A stretch of 41,067 nt of DNA, from assembly GCA_903898555.1 (NCBI GenBank), contig CAIUFY010000065.1, forward strand, positions 1 through 41,067, read 5' to 3'. The DNA is from an uncultured Actinomycetes bacterium. GTDB taxonomy: Bacteria > Actinomycetota > Actinomycetes > Nanopelagicales > Nanopelagicaceae. The notes under the pieces are model-generated. The model worked only from the letters and a program-made list of their open reading frames with translations. It did no database searches and was not told where the DNA came from. A program made the position numbers and the translations under genes. Numbering within the stretch: the stretch's first letter is position 1; each line of letters begins with the position of its first letter. Positions 8,703 through 18,961 of this stretch are shown here, one piece after another.

Positions 8703-10314
8703 TTCTGTACGCATAACCCTGCTCGGCTAGGAAGCGTTGACGATTCTGAGCGAAGTCTTGGTCCACCGTATCGCGGGCGACTAAAGAATAGAACCGCGCT
8801 CCTCGGCCATCGGCCTTAGGGCGAAGAATTCTTCCAAGGCGCTGTGCTTCTTCTTGTCTAGATCCAAAAGTTCCGGAAACCTGAATTGCAATCGTCGCAT
8901 CAGGTAAATCAATCGAAAAGTTTGCAACTTTTGATACAACGAGGCACTTAATCTCACCTTTGCGATACAAATCAAATAAACGCTCACGCTCTTTTACTGG
9001 AGTTTCACCTTTGATCACTGGAGCGTTCAAACTTTCTCCGAGAGCATCGAGTTGGTCTAGATACTGTCCAATCACCAACACATGTTCATCAACGTGCTTT
9101 CTTGCAAGGGCAACTGCGACGTCATGCTTTGTCTTCGTAGTTGAACAGAATCTATATCGGTCTTCTTGCTCAGCTGTTGCGTAACTCATGCGTTCTGATT
9201 CAGTCAGATTGATTCTTACCTCAACGCAGTCCGCAGGAGCTATATAACCTTGAGACTCAATTTCTTTCCATGGTACGTCGTATCTCTTCGGACCGATGAG
9301 CGAAAAGACTTCGCCTTCCATTCCATCTTCTCTAACGAGTGTTGCAGTCAATCCAAGGCGGCGACGCGATTGAATATCGGCAGTAAAGCGGAAGATAGGA
9401 GCAGGAAGTAAGTGCACCTCGTCATAAATAATTAATCCCCAGTCGATTGCGTCAAAGAGATCAAGGTGAGCGTAAATTCCTTGTTTCTTCGTCGTCATCA
9501 CCTGATATGTAGCAATGGTGACAGGACGAATTTCCTTCTTGGCTCCAGAGTATTCGCCGATTTCATCTTCGTGCAGCGATGTTCGCTTGAGCAGTTCATC
9601 TCGCCATTGTCGTGCAGCAACAGTATTTGTTACCAGAATTAGTGTTGTTGCTTTTGCATGTGCCATTGCCGCTGCGCCAACAATCGTCTTACCTGCGCCA
9701 CAAGGAAGTACTACGACTCCGGATCCACCATGCCAAAATCCTTCAGCAGCGAGTTCTTGATATCGGCGTATCTTCCAGCCATCTTGATTTAAAGAAATCT
9801 CATGCGCTTCGCCGTCAACGTAACCAGCGAAATCTTCTGCAGGCCACCCGAGCTTTAAGAGCGCTTGCTTCAAAAAGCCACGTTGTCCTGGGTGAACAAT
9901 GATTGTTTCATCATCTAATGGAAGCCCCAACATAGGAGCAATTTTCTTGCCACGTGTGACTTCTTTTAATACGGCGGGATCGTTGGAAACAAGAACCAGA
10001 CCATGGACGGGATGGGCTTCTAGCCTCAATCTGCCGTAACGAGACATCGTTTCTGCAACGTCAACTAAAAGGGCATGTGGGACGGCGAATCGAGAGTACT
10101 TGAGCAAAGTATTGATTACTGCTTCAGCATCGTGGCCAGCAGCTCTTGCATTCCATAATCCAAGTGATGTGAGTCGATATGTATGGATATGTTCTGGAGA
10201 TTTTTCTAATTCAGCGAAAGGCGCAATCTCACGACGACATTCATCTGAAAGAAGATGATCTACATCAAGAAGAAGTGTCTTATCGCTCTGAACAATCAGA
10301 GGTCCATCACTCAC
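8674..10314 (-). CDS. XPB/ERCC3-type DNA repair helicase
   Basis: LPCGAGKTIVGAAAM, YDEVHLLPAPIFRFTADIQSRRRLGLTATLVREDGMEGEVFSLIGPKRYDVPWKEIE, QRLGRILRPK. Confidence 0.95.
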   Translation of the reverse strand: MSDGPLIVQSDKTLLLDVDHLLSDECRREIAPFAELEKSPEHIHTYRLTSLGLWNARAAGHDAEAVINTLLKYSRFAVPHALLVDVAETMSRYGRLRLEAHPVHGLVLVSNDPAVLKEVTRGKKIAPMLGLPLDDETIIVHPGQRGFLKQALLKLGWPAEDFAGYVDGEAHEISLNQDGWKIRRYQELAAEGFWHGGSGVVVLPCGAGKTIVGAAAMAHAKATTLILVTNTVAARQWRDELLKRTSLHEDEIGEYSGAKKEIRPVTIATYQVMTTKKQGIYAHLDLFDAIDWGLIIYDEVHLLPAPIFRFTADIQSRRRLGLTATLVREDGMEGEVFSLIGPKRYDVPWKEIESQGYIAPADCVEVRINLTESERMSYATAEQEDRYRFCSTTKTKHDVAVALARKHVDEHVLVIGQYLDQLDALGESLNAPVIKGETPVKERERLFDLYRKGEIKCLVVSKVANFSIDLPDATIAIQVSGTFGSRQEEAQRLGRILRPKADGRGARFYSLVARDTVDQDFAQNRQRFLAEQGYAYRIIDAEEVLS

Positions 10315-11383
10315 GGATAAGTTCCTTAATAAAGCTCTCGGTTAAATGAATTCGTGCCGGAATTGAGGAAGCAAGAATATGTTCGTGCGGAGCATGTGCT
10401 CCTGATCCAACTGCGCCAAGACCGTCTAAGACTTCAACACCTGTTGCAGCTGCAAGGTTGCCATCACTAGCGCCTCCCACAGAAGCAGAGCCGATTGGAG
10501 CCATACCTATTTCGCGTGCAACATGCTCGAGAGTTTCATAAAGTGCTTGTGTAGAAGATAACTCGAGAGGTGGGCGATTTATTCCCCCTGTTATTTCCAG
10601 ACGAGCTTCAGAGTTCGTAGGTTGCAAATCTTTGATAGCAGCGTCAATCCGCAGAAGTTCGGCCATTGTGAATGAGCGTGAATCTATATCAAGCACGGCA
10701 AGTGCCGGGACAGTATTTGTGACAGTGCCGGAATGAAGAGTGGTTGGGACAACCGTTGTTCCAAATTCTGTATTTTCTAGCGCAGTCATTTTTAAAATGA
10801 TGTGTGCGATTTCAACCGAAGCATTAATTCCCTTTTCAGGTTCCAACCCCGCATGTGATGCGCGACCATGAACCTTGATCTGATACATGGAAGTTCCCTT
10901 GCGACCAGTTTTCACTTTTCCGTCCAGCGAAGCTTCAAAGACCAAGACAGCTGCAGCACTTTTTGAGACCCGCTCAATGAGTGCGCGAGATGTTTGACTT
11001 CCGACTTCTTCATCGGAGGTGGCGATCAATGCAATTGACTTCTCAGCACCTTTTATCTCTTTAAGCGCGTAAACAGCTTGCAGGAATCCTGCCTTCATAT
11101 CAAATGTTCCAGGGCCAAATATTTTGTCGCCATCGACTCTCCACAATGGGAGGTAAGAATCTATTGGCCAGACAGTATCTAGATGCGTCAGCAATACGAT
11201 CTTTGGATTTTCACTTCCCCACCAGAGTGCTGGGCGTCCGTTCTCGACAAATGTTCTTGACGGGATTGAGAGATTTCGGTCAACGATTTCTTTCGCCAAA
11301 TTAATGACATTTTCGCAGGCAGAAAGATCTTCTGTGGGTGATTGGCATTCAACGAGTTCTTGTAACTCAGCAAGAAATGTCAT
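10307..11383 (-). CDS. M20 family metallopeptidase (carboxypeptidase G2-like)
   Basis: LLTHLDTVWP, GPGTFDMKAGFLQA, ATSDEEVGS, GRASHAGLEPEKGINA, HAPHEH. Confidence 0.9.
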   Translation of the reverse strand: MTFLAELQELVECQSPTEDLSACENVINLAKEIVDRNLSIPSRTFVENGRPALWWGSENPKIVLLTHLDTVWPIDSYLPLWRVDGDKIFGPGTFDMKAGFLQAVYALKEIKGAEKSIALIATSDEEVGSQTSRALIERVSKSAAAVLVFEASLDGKVKTGRKGTSMYQIKVHGRASHAGLEPEKGINASVEIAHIILKMTALENTEFGTTVVPTTLHSGTVTNTVPALAVLDIDSRSFTMAELLRIDAAIKDLQPTNSEARLEITGGINRPPLELSSTQALYETLEHVAREIGMAPIGSASVGGASDGNLAAATGVEVLDGLGAVGSGAHAPHEHILASSIPARIHLTESFIKELIRE

Positions 11384-11397
11384 GGTGTAAGTCTGCC

Positions 11398-13554
11398 CTA
11401 TTTTTCTGCTGGCGCGACGCCAGTTATTCGTGGAATTCTAAAATATGCCACTTCGCCCGTGCCATGGTCCCTCGCAACTAGCGTGCCCAACGAGATTGAA
11501 ATAGGGTCGATTAGCTTTTGGGATACTCCACCGTTGTTATCTGCATACCCGATGGTCACACTTGCCTGCTCTTCAATATATTGATTCAAAATATCTAGAG
11601 TTTCATTCGCAGTGGTTCGAGGTACAACCTTCGGTTTATTGGATGTTGCTTTATCACCCGCTCGTAGCGCCTTTACAGCGGAAGAAATAAGCGCAGGCGA
11701 TGGTACCGATGGATCGCCAATTATGCGTGGAGGCTTTGGACGAGACTTGGAACGCCTAATTGCAGGCGCCGAAATTAGGATTCCAGTTTCATTTTCGATT
11801 GCTGGTAAATATCCAGCATCGCGAAGAGCATTAATTAGATCATGCAAATCTGTCTCAGAAATGAGTACCTGCGGAGCAAGTTTGCGAATGTGGATATCTT
11901 CTAGTTTCTTGTCGTGAATAATTTGTTGGATTAGTCCTTCATCCTCGCAACGAATGTATGAACTACCAACACCAACCCGGAGTCGACCGTGTCGCTTTGA
12001 GACATCATTTATTAAATATTCGAGCGGTTGCGGTACAGGAGTTCGCGAAACCTTCTTCAAGAAATCCTTAATTTGCTCGCCAGTTTGTCCGTGGTCAAGT
12101 CCTCTTCGGATAGAACCTTCACTAAATCTATAGACAGTAGCCCCGCCACGGCTTTCAATATCAGCAATCGTTCCAATTGCATTTGCTAAGTCGACAGTAA
12201 GTGGGCCAGGTGCAATTGCACTGTTGTCACTCTGAATAAGTATGTGGTCGACCGGCGAAGGAAGTGCCAGCTTGACGCCCAAGTCTCTACCTTCAAGAAG
12301 AGCGCTTCCGAAAGTTGATAGCGCACCTTGCCCTGTAATTCCGAGCCATTCAGCTTCACGCAAAATCCATTGCATGTATTCGGAATTCGCACGAGTAGGT
12401 GAAGTCCATTTTAATAATTCGGAAAGAGATTCAACATCTGGATCAATTTCCGGATTTTCTGCTAAAACATTGAGGGTCATCTTTTTGAGCGCAGCAATTG
12501 TTGATCTATCTAACTCTGGACCGAGCGCAGCAACATTTTTACCGTCGCCTTTTCCAATAAGTCCTGCAACTCTGGAGGTTTGCAGCCACAAGATTACGAG
12601 GTTATGCCAGCGCTCTTCTGGTTCTCTGCTTAGCCAAGCATCAAAGGCAATAGTTGGGAGAATTTGGTCGTCTGTATCTATGACAATTAACCCCGCGAGG
12701 TAAAGAATCTCGGCGACAAAACCTGCGCACTCTTCACTCACTCCAAGATGTTCAGCAGTTGCTTTTAGATCTCTAACTCCCAATCCGCCAGAGCGAAGCG
12801 CGGTTGGAGGTTCATCTGACCAATTATGTGCAAGTTCTTCGACCCAGCGAATCATCGTGGAGATGTTTGCAATTGCAGCTTGATCAATATTGGTCTGCTT
12901 GCGTTTTGTACCAGCTAATTTTGGTTGAGTTGGTTTAAGTTCCTTGAAGATTTTGCCTCCACGAAGATGAAGTCCTACTTCGCGCGGCAGAATCAGATTT
13001 TGCGAATCGATGGCTTGAAGATATTTATTGGATATCAGCCACTTTAAATTTGCATTTGCTTTCTTAATATCTGCAACTTGACCACGTGGAGGCCCCCATG
13101 CCATTCGTTCCAAGATTTGTAAGGCACCTTCGGGCGCATCCTTTAATTCCTTGAATGAAATCTTTTCAAGTGAAACTGGTCCAAGCCCTGCGGGAAAGTC
13201 ACCAAGTACAGCGCGCACATTTGACGGGATTCGATATTTTTCGCCATCTTTATATGCAAATCCTCGTTGCCATAATAATTCAATTGTTTTAATTGCTTCT
13301 TTGCCAACCAATTGAAGGACTTCAATTTCGCTAAATGGCTCGTTTAAAATAACCATCGCGGTAAGAACGTCGAATTGCCATTGAGTTAGTACATCGCGAG
13401 CGCGAAGTAAGCTCGGGGTTGAATTTGCTCGTGCCGCAAGAGCAGTGACATCCGATGGCACAGGTGAGAGTAGATCAGGGCGTGCCGAAAAGAGTTCGGC
13501 AAGCGATTTATCATCGCGACCGCGAAGTTCTTCTGCAAAGGATGGGCTCGACAT
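11398..13554 (-). CDS. Helicase-associated (Helicase_C_3, XPB/Ssl2 N-terminal-like) protein
   Basis: About 718 aa; FLKKVSRTPVPQPLEYLINDVSKRHGRLRVG...SYIRCEDEGLIQQI; same strand and two genes upstream of the XPB helicase. Confidence 0.8.
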   Translation of the reverse strand: MSSPSFAEELRGRDDKSLAELFSARPDLLSPVPSDVTALAARANSTPSLLRARDVLTQWQFDVLTAMVILNEPFSEIEVLQLVGKEAIKTIELLWQRGFAYKDGEKYRIPSNVRAVLGDFPAGLGPVSLEKISFKELKDAPEGALQILERMAWGPPRGQVADIKKANANLKWLISNKYLQAIDSQNLILPREVGLHLRGGKIFKELKPTQPKLAGTKRKQTNIDQAAIANISTMIRWVEELAHNWSDEPPTALRSGGLGVRDLKATAEHLGVSEECAGFVAEILYLAGLIVIDTDDQILPTIAFDAWLSREPEERWHNLVILWLQTSRVAGLIGKGDGKNVAALGPELDRSTIAALKKMTLNVLAENPEIDPDVESLSELLKWTSPTRANSEYMQWILREAEWLGITGQGALSTFGSALLEGRDLGVKLALPSPVDHILIQSDNSAIAPGPLTVDLANAIGTIADIESRGGATVYRFSEGSIRRGLDHGQTGEQIKDFLKKVSRTPVPQPLEYLINDVSKRHGRLRVGVGSSYIRCEDEGLIQQIIHDKKLEDIHIRKLAPQVLISETDLHDLINALRDAGYLPAIENETGILISAPAIRRSKSRPKPPRIIGDPSVPSPALISSAVKALRAGDKATSNKPKVVPRTTANETLDILNQYIEEQASVTIGYADNNGGVSQKLIDPISISLGTLVARDHGTGEVAYFRIPRITGVAPAEK

Positions 13555-13563
13555 AACCTGCCA

Positions 13564-13569
13564 ACAATA
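13564..13569 (-). promoter_or_regulatory. -10-like TATTGT, 9 nt before ATG at 13554
   Basis: Minus strand reads TATTGT-tggcaggtt-ATG. Confidence 0.4.
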
Positions 13570-13580
13570 CCCTTTCCCTA

Positions 13581-14354
13581 CTAAGCCTTTCGACGCCTAA
13601 AAGCTGGGTGAAGACCGCCTGCAATTGCCGCTGCGCGATTTATAACCGGAGCAATGATCGTTTTAAACCAGCGCCCTCGACGAAAGTCATAAATGGGCCA
13701 AGAATCTTTTGCAGCACGAATGCGAAGTAGCGCATCCGGGTTAATCACGCATGGTTTCCCAACTGCTTCAAGGAGAGGGATGTCATTATGACTGTCGGAG
13801 TAACCATAGGAAGTACTCAAGTCAATATTCTTCTCAATAGCCAACGCCTTGATTGCGCGAGCCTTTTCACTGCCATGCAGTAATTTGCCGTTTATCTTGC
13901 CGGTGTACTCGCCATTTATTTCCTCAGCACAAGTACCCAAAGCTCCAGTGAATCCCAATCTCTTGGCAATGAGATTAGCGATTTCAACCGGGGTAGCGCT
14001 TACAAGCCATACCTCTTCCTCGCGCGCTAGGTGCTCTTGTGCGATTTCAAGAGTTCCTTGCCAAAGTGCAGGGGAGACATAGCGGTCATAAACATCATTA
14101 CCCATCTCCAGCAGCTCGCGGACATCGTGACCTTTAACGACTCGAAGGGCTGCAGATTGGATTCGATCGACTTCTTCCTGATTGCGCTCGCCTACAAGTT
14201 GGTAGCGCAAATTTGCGAGAACAAAAGCGACGATATCGCGCTTGTTGAAGAAGCCCCTTTGATACATGCCTTTACTGAGAAAGTAGAGTGAAGACCCTCT
14301 AATCAAAGTATTGTCGATATCAAAAAAGGCCGCTCGCTTGGGTTGGAGAGCCAT
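13581..14354 (-). CDS. HAD-IB family hydrolase (SerB-like)
   Basis: AAFFDIDNTLIRGSSLYFL, VSATPVEIANLIAKRLGF, YGYSDSHNDIPLLEAVGKPCVINPD. Confidence 0.9.
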   Translation of the reverse strand: MALQPKRAAFFDIDNTLIRGSSLYFLSKGMYQRGFFNKRDIVAFVLANLRYQLVGERNQEEVDRIQSAALRVVKGHDVRELLEMGNDVYDRYVSPALWQGTLEIAQEHLAREEEVWLVSATPVEIANLIAKRLGFTGALGTCAEEINGEYTGKINGKLLHGSEKARAIKALAIEKNIDLSTSYGYSDSHNDIPLLEAVGKPCVINPDALLRIRAAKDSWPIYDFRRGRWFKTIIAPVINRAAAIAGGLHPAFRRRKA

Positions 14355-14361
14355 GGCCGTA

Positions 14362-14367
14362 AGCCTA
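14362..14367 (-). promoter_or_regulatory. -10-like TAGGCT, 7 nt before the HAD hydrolase ATG
   Basis: Minus strand reads TAGGCT-tacggcc-ATG. Confidence 0.55.
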
Positions 14368-14405
14368 GCGATTGCTGGTGGAAATCTCGGACCTTTCTCC
14401 TCCTT

Positions 14406-14411
14406 TATGCT
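14406..14411 (+). promoter_or_regulatory. -10-like TATGCT, 6 nt before the histidine phosphatase ATG
   Basis: TATGCT-tctctt-ATG. Confidence 0.55.
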
Positions 14412-14417
14412 TCTCTT

Positions 14418-15050
14418 ATGGCTTCAACCGTTCATGTTATGCGTCATGGTGAGGTATTTAACCCCGAAAAAATCCTTTATGGATTACAACCTGGATGGCA
14501 TTTGTCAGAGCGCGGTCATCAAATGGCTGGTGTTGTTGCAGATTGGTCAAAGAAATTTGATATCGGCGTTGTACACGCTTCCCCGCTTCAACGGGCACAA
14601 GAAACAGCTACACCTGTTGCACAAATTCATGGCCTGCAAATAACCACCGACGACCGATTGATAGAAGCAACAAATATTTTCGAAGGAAAGAAGTTCGAAT
14701 TGGGTAGCGGGGTTTTAAAGCACCCAAGCTCGTGGCGTCACTTAACGCGGCCATGGGTTCCTTCCTGGGGCGAACCGTATGAGAAGCAAATTTCTAGAAT
14801 GCTTGCAGCTGTTTTTTCTGCACACGAGGCCGCGAAACTTTCCGGTGACGGAAAAGATGCACTTTGCGTCTCCCACCAATTGCCTATTTGGATATTACGT
14901 TCGGCCGTAGAAGGTCGCCGCCTTCTTCATGATCCCCGCAAACGGGAGTGCACGCTGGCTTCGGTCACAAGTTTTCACTTTGATGAGGATTCAATGATTA
15001 GTGGGGTTACTTATTCCGAACCCGCGAAGGCCCTTCTTCCGCAGAAATGA
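14418..15050 (+). CDS. Histidine phosphatase / phosphoglycerate mutase-like protein
   Basis: VHVMRHGEVFNPEK, SPLQRAQETATPVA, CVSHQLPIWILR. Start moved from 14343 to 14418. Confidence 0.88.
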   Translation: MASTVHVMRHGEVFNPEKILYGLQPGWHLSERGHQMAGVVADWSKKFDIGVVHASPLQRAQETATPVAQIHGLQITTDDRLIEATNIFEGKKFELGSGVLKHPSSWRHLTRPWVPSWGEPYEKQISRMLAAVFSAHEAAKLSGDGKDALCVSHQLPIWILRSAVEGRRLLHDPRKRECTLASVTSFHFDEDSMISGVTYSEPAKALLPQK

Positions 15051-15592
15051 AAAAACTAAGAATTCTTTTCGCGCTCCTGCCATTGGTGTTAGTAACAGCG
15101 TGTGCCGGCGCTGGCACATCAGCACCAAATGAAAGCGCATTTGTATCAGGCGATGGCGTAGCGATTTATGTTGCGAAAGCCGATCGTAAAATGGCCCCTT
15201 CTTTAAACGGAAGAACGCTTTCTGGTTTAAATTTTGTAGGAGGGCACAAAGTCACAGTAGTAAATGTCTGGGCCTCCTGGTGTTCACCATGTCGTGCCGA
15301 AGCCCCCCTTCTTGAGGACTTTGCTACAAAGAGAACCGAGATTCAATTTATTGGAATATTAACTCGAGATAATCCAACTGCTGCACAAAGTTTTGTAAAG
15401 CGCTTTAAAATCACATATCCAATATTGACCGATGACGCGGTTCTGGCTGGTTTCCGAGGATCTCTTGTACCAAATGCAATTCCCACCACAATTATTATTG
15501 ACTCGGATGGTCGAGTCGCCGTTCGCATAAGTGGCCAAGTTACTTACGCGCTTCTGGACAATATGATCAACAAGGTTGTGCAAAATGCATGA
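15047..15592 (+). CDS. TlpA/ResA-like thiol-disulfide oxidoreductase, lipoprotein
   Basis: Lipobox [38 protein letters not shown]. Confidence 0.9.
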   Translation: MKKLRILFALLPLVLVTACAGAGTSAPNESAFVSGDGVAIYVAKADRKMAPSLNGRTLSGLNFVGGHKVTVVNVWASWCSPCRAEAPLLEDFATKRTEIQFIGILTRDNPTAAQSFVKRFKITYPILTDDAVLAGFRGSLVPNAIPTTIIIDSDGRVAVRISGQVTYALLDNMINKVVQNA

Positions 15593-16316
15593 CTTCTTCG
15601 TGAATCAAGTCTTTAGCGGCAATGTCTTGGTCGCAATCTTTATCGCGCTTATTGCGGGTCTTATCTCTTTCTTCTCACCATGCGTGCTTCCTCTAGTACC
15701 GGGTTATCTTTCTTATGCCGCAGGCATGAGTGATGTAAAGAATCGAAGCCGAGTCGCACTTGGTGCAATCTTGTTTGTTCTTGGTTTCTCATTTCTGTTT
15801 ATTTCATATGGAGCTTTATTTGGATCTCTTGGTTCACATATTGCTTCAAATTCCAGAACTATTTCAATCATTTTGGGTTTGCTGACAGTTGTGATGGGTG
15901 TTGTATTTTTGTTTAGTCAACGTTTTTACCGCTCTTTTAAACCAACGTGGAAATCAAAAGCAGGGCTCGCTGGAGCACCGTTATTAGGTTTCTTGTTCGG
16001 TGTTGGGTGGACTCCTTGCATTGGGCCAACGCTAGGGGCTGTGCAAGCCCTCTCTTTTCAAAGTTCAAGTGCAACAAGGGGAGCAATTCTCTCAGTTGCT
16101 TATTGCATTGGACTCGGATTGCCATTTATCTTTGTTGGCCTCTTCTTCGATCAGTCCGCCAAACTTCGCAGGTTTCTTTCACATCGAGGGGATTTAATTA
16201 CTAAAATCGGGGGAGCATTCCTAATTATTATTGGAATTCTTCAAATCACAGGAGCTTGGGATTCAATTATGAATTCATTACGTAGCCTTGTCTCAGGCTT
16301 TATTCCGGTCGTTTAA
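15585..16316 (+). CDS. ccdA: Cytochrome c biogenesis protein CcdA
   Basis: [43 protein letters not shown] at 15585 with AAGG upstream. Confidence 0.93.
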   Translation: MHDFFVNQVFSGNVLVAIFIALIAGLISFFSPCVLPLVPGYLSYAAGMSDVKNRSRVALGAILFVLGFSFLFISYGALFGSLGSHIASNSRTISIILGLLTVVMGVVFLFSQRFYRSFKPTWKSKAGLAGAPLLGFLFGVGWTPCIGPTLGAVQALSFQSSSATRGAILSVAYCIGLGLPFIFVGLFFDQSAKLRRFLSHRGDLITKIGGAFLIIIGILQITGAWDSIMNSLRSLVSGFIPVV

Positions 16317-17779
16317 TGAAGGAGAAAAATATCGAAGCGCCGCTTGGTGGGTTTGCGCTATTTCGTTGGTTATGGCGCCAATTAACAAGCATGCGCACAG
16401 CGCTATTGCTATTGATGTTGCTTGGGCTTGGATCTATCCCGGGTTCGCTTTTTCCTCAGCGAACTCAAAATCCCATGAAAGTTCGTGATTATTTAGCATC
16501 TCACGGTTCAGTTGGAGTTTGGTTAGATCGACTTCGCTTTTTTGATGTTTACAGTTCACCATGGTTTAGCGCAATCTACTTGCTCCTATTTATTTCTCTC
16601 ATAGGTTGTGTGCTGCCTAGAACCTTGGAACACCTAAAGGCGATTGGAAAAGCTCCACCACTCACTCCTCGAAATCTAGATCGCATGGAGGGCTACGAGA
16701 TTCTTTCTGCAGGAGACCTCGATAAAGCACAGGCCTGGCTCAGAAAAAAACGCTTTCGAATTCGCAGAGATGAAAACTCAATCTCGGCAGAGAAAGGTTA
16801 TTCGCGCGAGACGGGAAATCTACTTTTCCATCTTTCTTTGATTCTGATTTTAGTCGCAGTAGGAGTTGGCTCGCTCTTTGGTTCAAAAGGCGAGGCAATT
16901 GTTAATGTTGGAGAACGGTTTATCAATACGCCGACCTCCTATGACAGTTTAGCTTTTGGAAAATTTCAATCTGATCAATCCATGCAATCTTTTTCACTAC
17001 GAGTTACTGATTTCTCAGCAAAGTATGATCCTGCAACAAATGCACCTCAGGATTACACCTTGACCGTAGCGGCAGCTCGACCAATAGGTAGTTCTGAAAA
17101 GAAAGTTGTTATAAAAGTAAACAGTCCACTGACTTATGGAAATACAAAAATTTATTTGCAAGCTAATGGATATTCTCCTGTCGTAACTGTGCGCGATAAG
17201 TCAGGGAACATCACCTTCCATGGCCCCGTGACATTTCTTCCTCAAGATGCAAACCTCACATCTATAGGTGCAATTAAAGTTCCAGATATGACCCCTCAAA
17301 TAGGCTTTGTCGGATCGTTTATTCCAACTTATGATAGAAATTCAAGGCGCGGAGCATTCTCAACTTTCCCCGAAGTTTTAGATCCAAGACTTCTTCTTTC
17401 GGTGTGGAAAGGAAACTTAGGTTTAGATACTGGAATTCCTCAATCGGTCTATCGTTTAGATACTTCTAAGATGACGAAGATTGCGTTGAAGCAGTTATCA
17501 CTCGGAGAGACTTTGAACTTTGGTGAGGGTTCCATCACATTTGACGGCTGGCGTTCATGGGTGAATCTTCAAATAGTTGATGATCCAGGCAAGCTTTATG
17601 CGCTGACGGGGGCAATTTTCGCTATCTTCGGCTTATTACTTTCTCTTTTCACAAGGCAGCGCAGAATTTGGGTGAAGCGAAGTAATCAGGTAGAAATAGC
17701 TGGCTTAGCGAAGAACAGTGCACCAGGTTTGATTGAAGAACTCGCTCAACTTAAGAATTGGATGGAAGATGAGCTCTAG
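16316..17779 (+). CDS. resB: Cytochrome c biogenesis protein ResB
   Basis: LTSMRTALLLLMLLGLGSIPGSLFPQR, FYSSPWFSAIYLLLFISLIGCVLPR-type N-terminus, C-terminal TM; located between ccdA and ccsA. Confidence 0.92.
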   Translation: MKEKNIEAPLGGFALFRWLWRQLTSMRTALLLLMLLGLGSIPGSLFPQRTQNPMKVRDYLASHGSVGVWLDRLRFFDVYSSPWFSAIYLLLFISLIGCVLPRTLEHLKAIGKAPPLTPRNLDRMEGYEILSAGDLDKAQAWLRKKRFRIRRDENSISAEKGYSRETGNLLFHLSLILILVAVGVGSLFGSKGEAIVNVGERFINTPTSYDSLAFGKFQSDQSMQSFSLRVTDFSAKYDPATNAPQDYTLTVAAARPIGSSEKKVVIKVNSPLTYGNTKIYLQANGYSPVVTVRDKSGNITFHGPVTFLPQDANLTSIGAIKVPDMTPQIGFVGSFIPTYDRNSRRGAFSTFPEVLDPRLLLSVWKGNLGLDTGIPQSVYRLDTSKMTKIALKQLSLGETLNFGEGSITFDGWRSWVNLQIVDDPGKLYALTGAIFAIFGLLLSLFTRQRRIWVKRSNQVEIAGLAKNSAPGLIEELAQLKNWMEDEL

Positions 17780-18659
17780 ACAGTTTGCTTACCTCTCGAA
17801 CTATGCAATCTACTCTGCAATGTTTGTATATACCGTTGCGTTCTTTTCTCATGCTGTGGAAGTTGCATTCTCCGTTCGACATGCTGAAGACTCTACAAAA
17901 TTCGATTTTGCTAGAACTGATAAAGCTGGTCGCATCGGAACCGCAATGATGATTCTTGGCCAAATATTTTTGACGTCAGGTGTTTTACTGCGAGGTCTTT
18001 CTGCTCATCGCGCTCCATGGGGCAACATGTACGAGTTTTCAATAACTGGAGCGATGGCATTTTCCGGAGCATATTTATTTGCTCTTATAAAATATAAATT
18101 GCGTTGGCTAGGACTTCCAGTCTCAATTGCCGTACTTCTAACTTTAGGAACCGCGGTTGCAGTTCTCTATCGACCAAGCGCGCCACTTGTGCCTGCTTTG
18201 AAATCTACATGGTTGATAATCCACGTTTCAGCAGCAATTGTCTCTGGTGGCGTCTTTCTACTGGCAAACTCGATTGCCGCTACATATTTGATTCTTGATC
18301 ACATCGAATCACGTGGCGAACGAAATGCTTGGGCTAAAAAACTTCCAAGCCTTGAATACCTAGATCAACTCTCATATCGCCTTGTGGCTTTTGTATTCCC
18401 TCTTTGGACCTTCGCTGTAATTGCGGGTGCAATTTGGGCCGAATCTGCATGGGGACGTTACTGGGGTTGGGATCCAAAGGAGACTTGGGCATTCATCACG
18501 TGGATTGCATACGCTGCATATCTACATGCTCGCGTAACAGTTGGTTGGCGTGGCCGCAGGGCTGCATGGCTTTGTCTCTTTGCGGGATCGACATTCCTCT
18601 TTAATTATGTTTACGTAAATATTTGGGGTACAGGCCGCCACACATATTCGGGACTCTAA
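17769..18659 (+). CDS. ccsB: Cytochrome c biogenesis protein CcsA/CcsB
   Basis: WGRYWGWDPKETWAFITWIAYAAYLHAR, APWGNMYEF, FNYVYVNIWGTGRHTYSGL; ATG at 17769. Confidence 0.93.
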   Translation: MSSRQFAYLSNYAIYSAMFVYTVAFFSHAVEVAFSVRHAEDSTKFDFARTDKAGRIGTAMMILGQIFLTSGVLLRGLSAHRAPWGNMYEFSITGAMAFSGAYLFALIKYKLRWLGLPVSIAVLLTLGTAVAVLYRPSAPLVPALKSTWLIIHVSAAIVSGGVFLLANSIAATYLILDHIESRGERNAWAKKLPSLEYLDQLSYRLVAFVFPLWTFAVIAGAIWAESAWGRYWGWDPKETWAFITWIAYAAYLHARVTVGWRGRRAAWLCLFAGSTFLFNYVYVNIWGTGRHTYSGL

Positions 18660-18677
18660 TCTTCTCGAATTAACTAA

Positions 18678-18944
18678 TTAAAGTTTACGCAAGAAGTCTG
18701 GATCATCATCCGGCGGAATAATGCGAGGCTTTTGACCATAACCCCTGCCTTTTCCTTGAGTTTTAGGGCGTCCTACGAAGATCCACATAAGTCCACCGAA
18801 GCCACCAAAAAGCAAAATAACGATGAGCCAAGCCCACTTTGGAAGTTTACGTACTTGCTCTTGTTCAGTTCGCGCGCAATCAAATAGAGAATAAAGCTGC
18901 AGGATTATTGAAATGATGAGTACGAAAGCGTCGATTTTTACCAT
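18678..18944 (-). CDS. Small membrane protein, PLDc_N (phospholipase D nuclease N-terminal) type
   Basis: Two TM segments; YSLFDCARTEQEQVRKLPKWAWLIVILLFGGFGGLMWIFVGRPK. Confidence 0.8.
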   Translation of the reverse strand: MVKIDAFVLIISIILQLYSLFDCARTEQEQVRKLPKWAWLIVILLFGGFGGLMWIFVGRPKTQGKGRGYGQKPRIIPPDDDPDFLRKL

Positions 18945-18950
18945 GGCGTT

Positions 18951-18956
18951 ATTTTA
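18951..18956 (-). promoter_or_regulatory. -10-like TAAAAT, 6 nt before the PLDc_N gene ATG
   Basis: Minus strand reads TAAAAT-aacgcc-ATG. Confidence 0.55.
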
Positions 18957-18961
18957 ATCCC

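Noticed and set aside
12242-12703. 153-aa plus-strand ORF inside the helicase-associated gene
   Set aside because: Antisense shadow ORF; the minus-strand gene is long and coherent.
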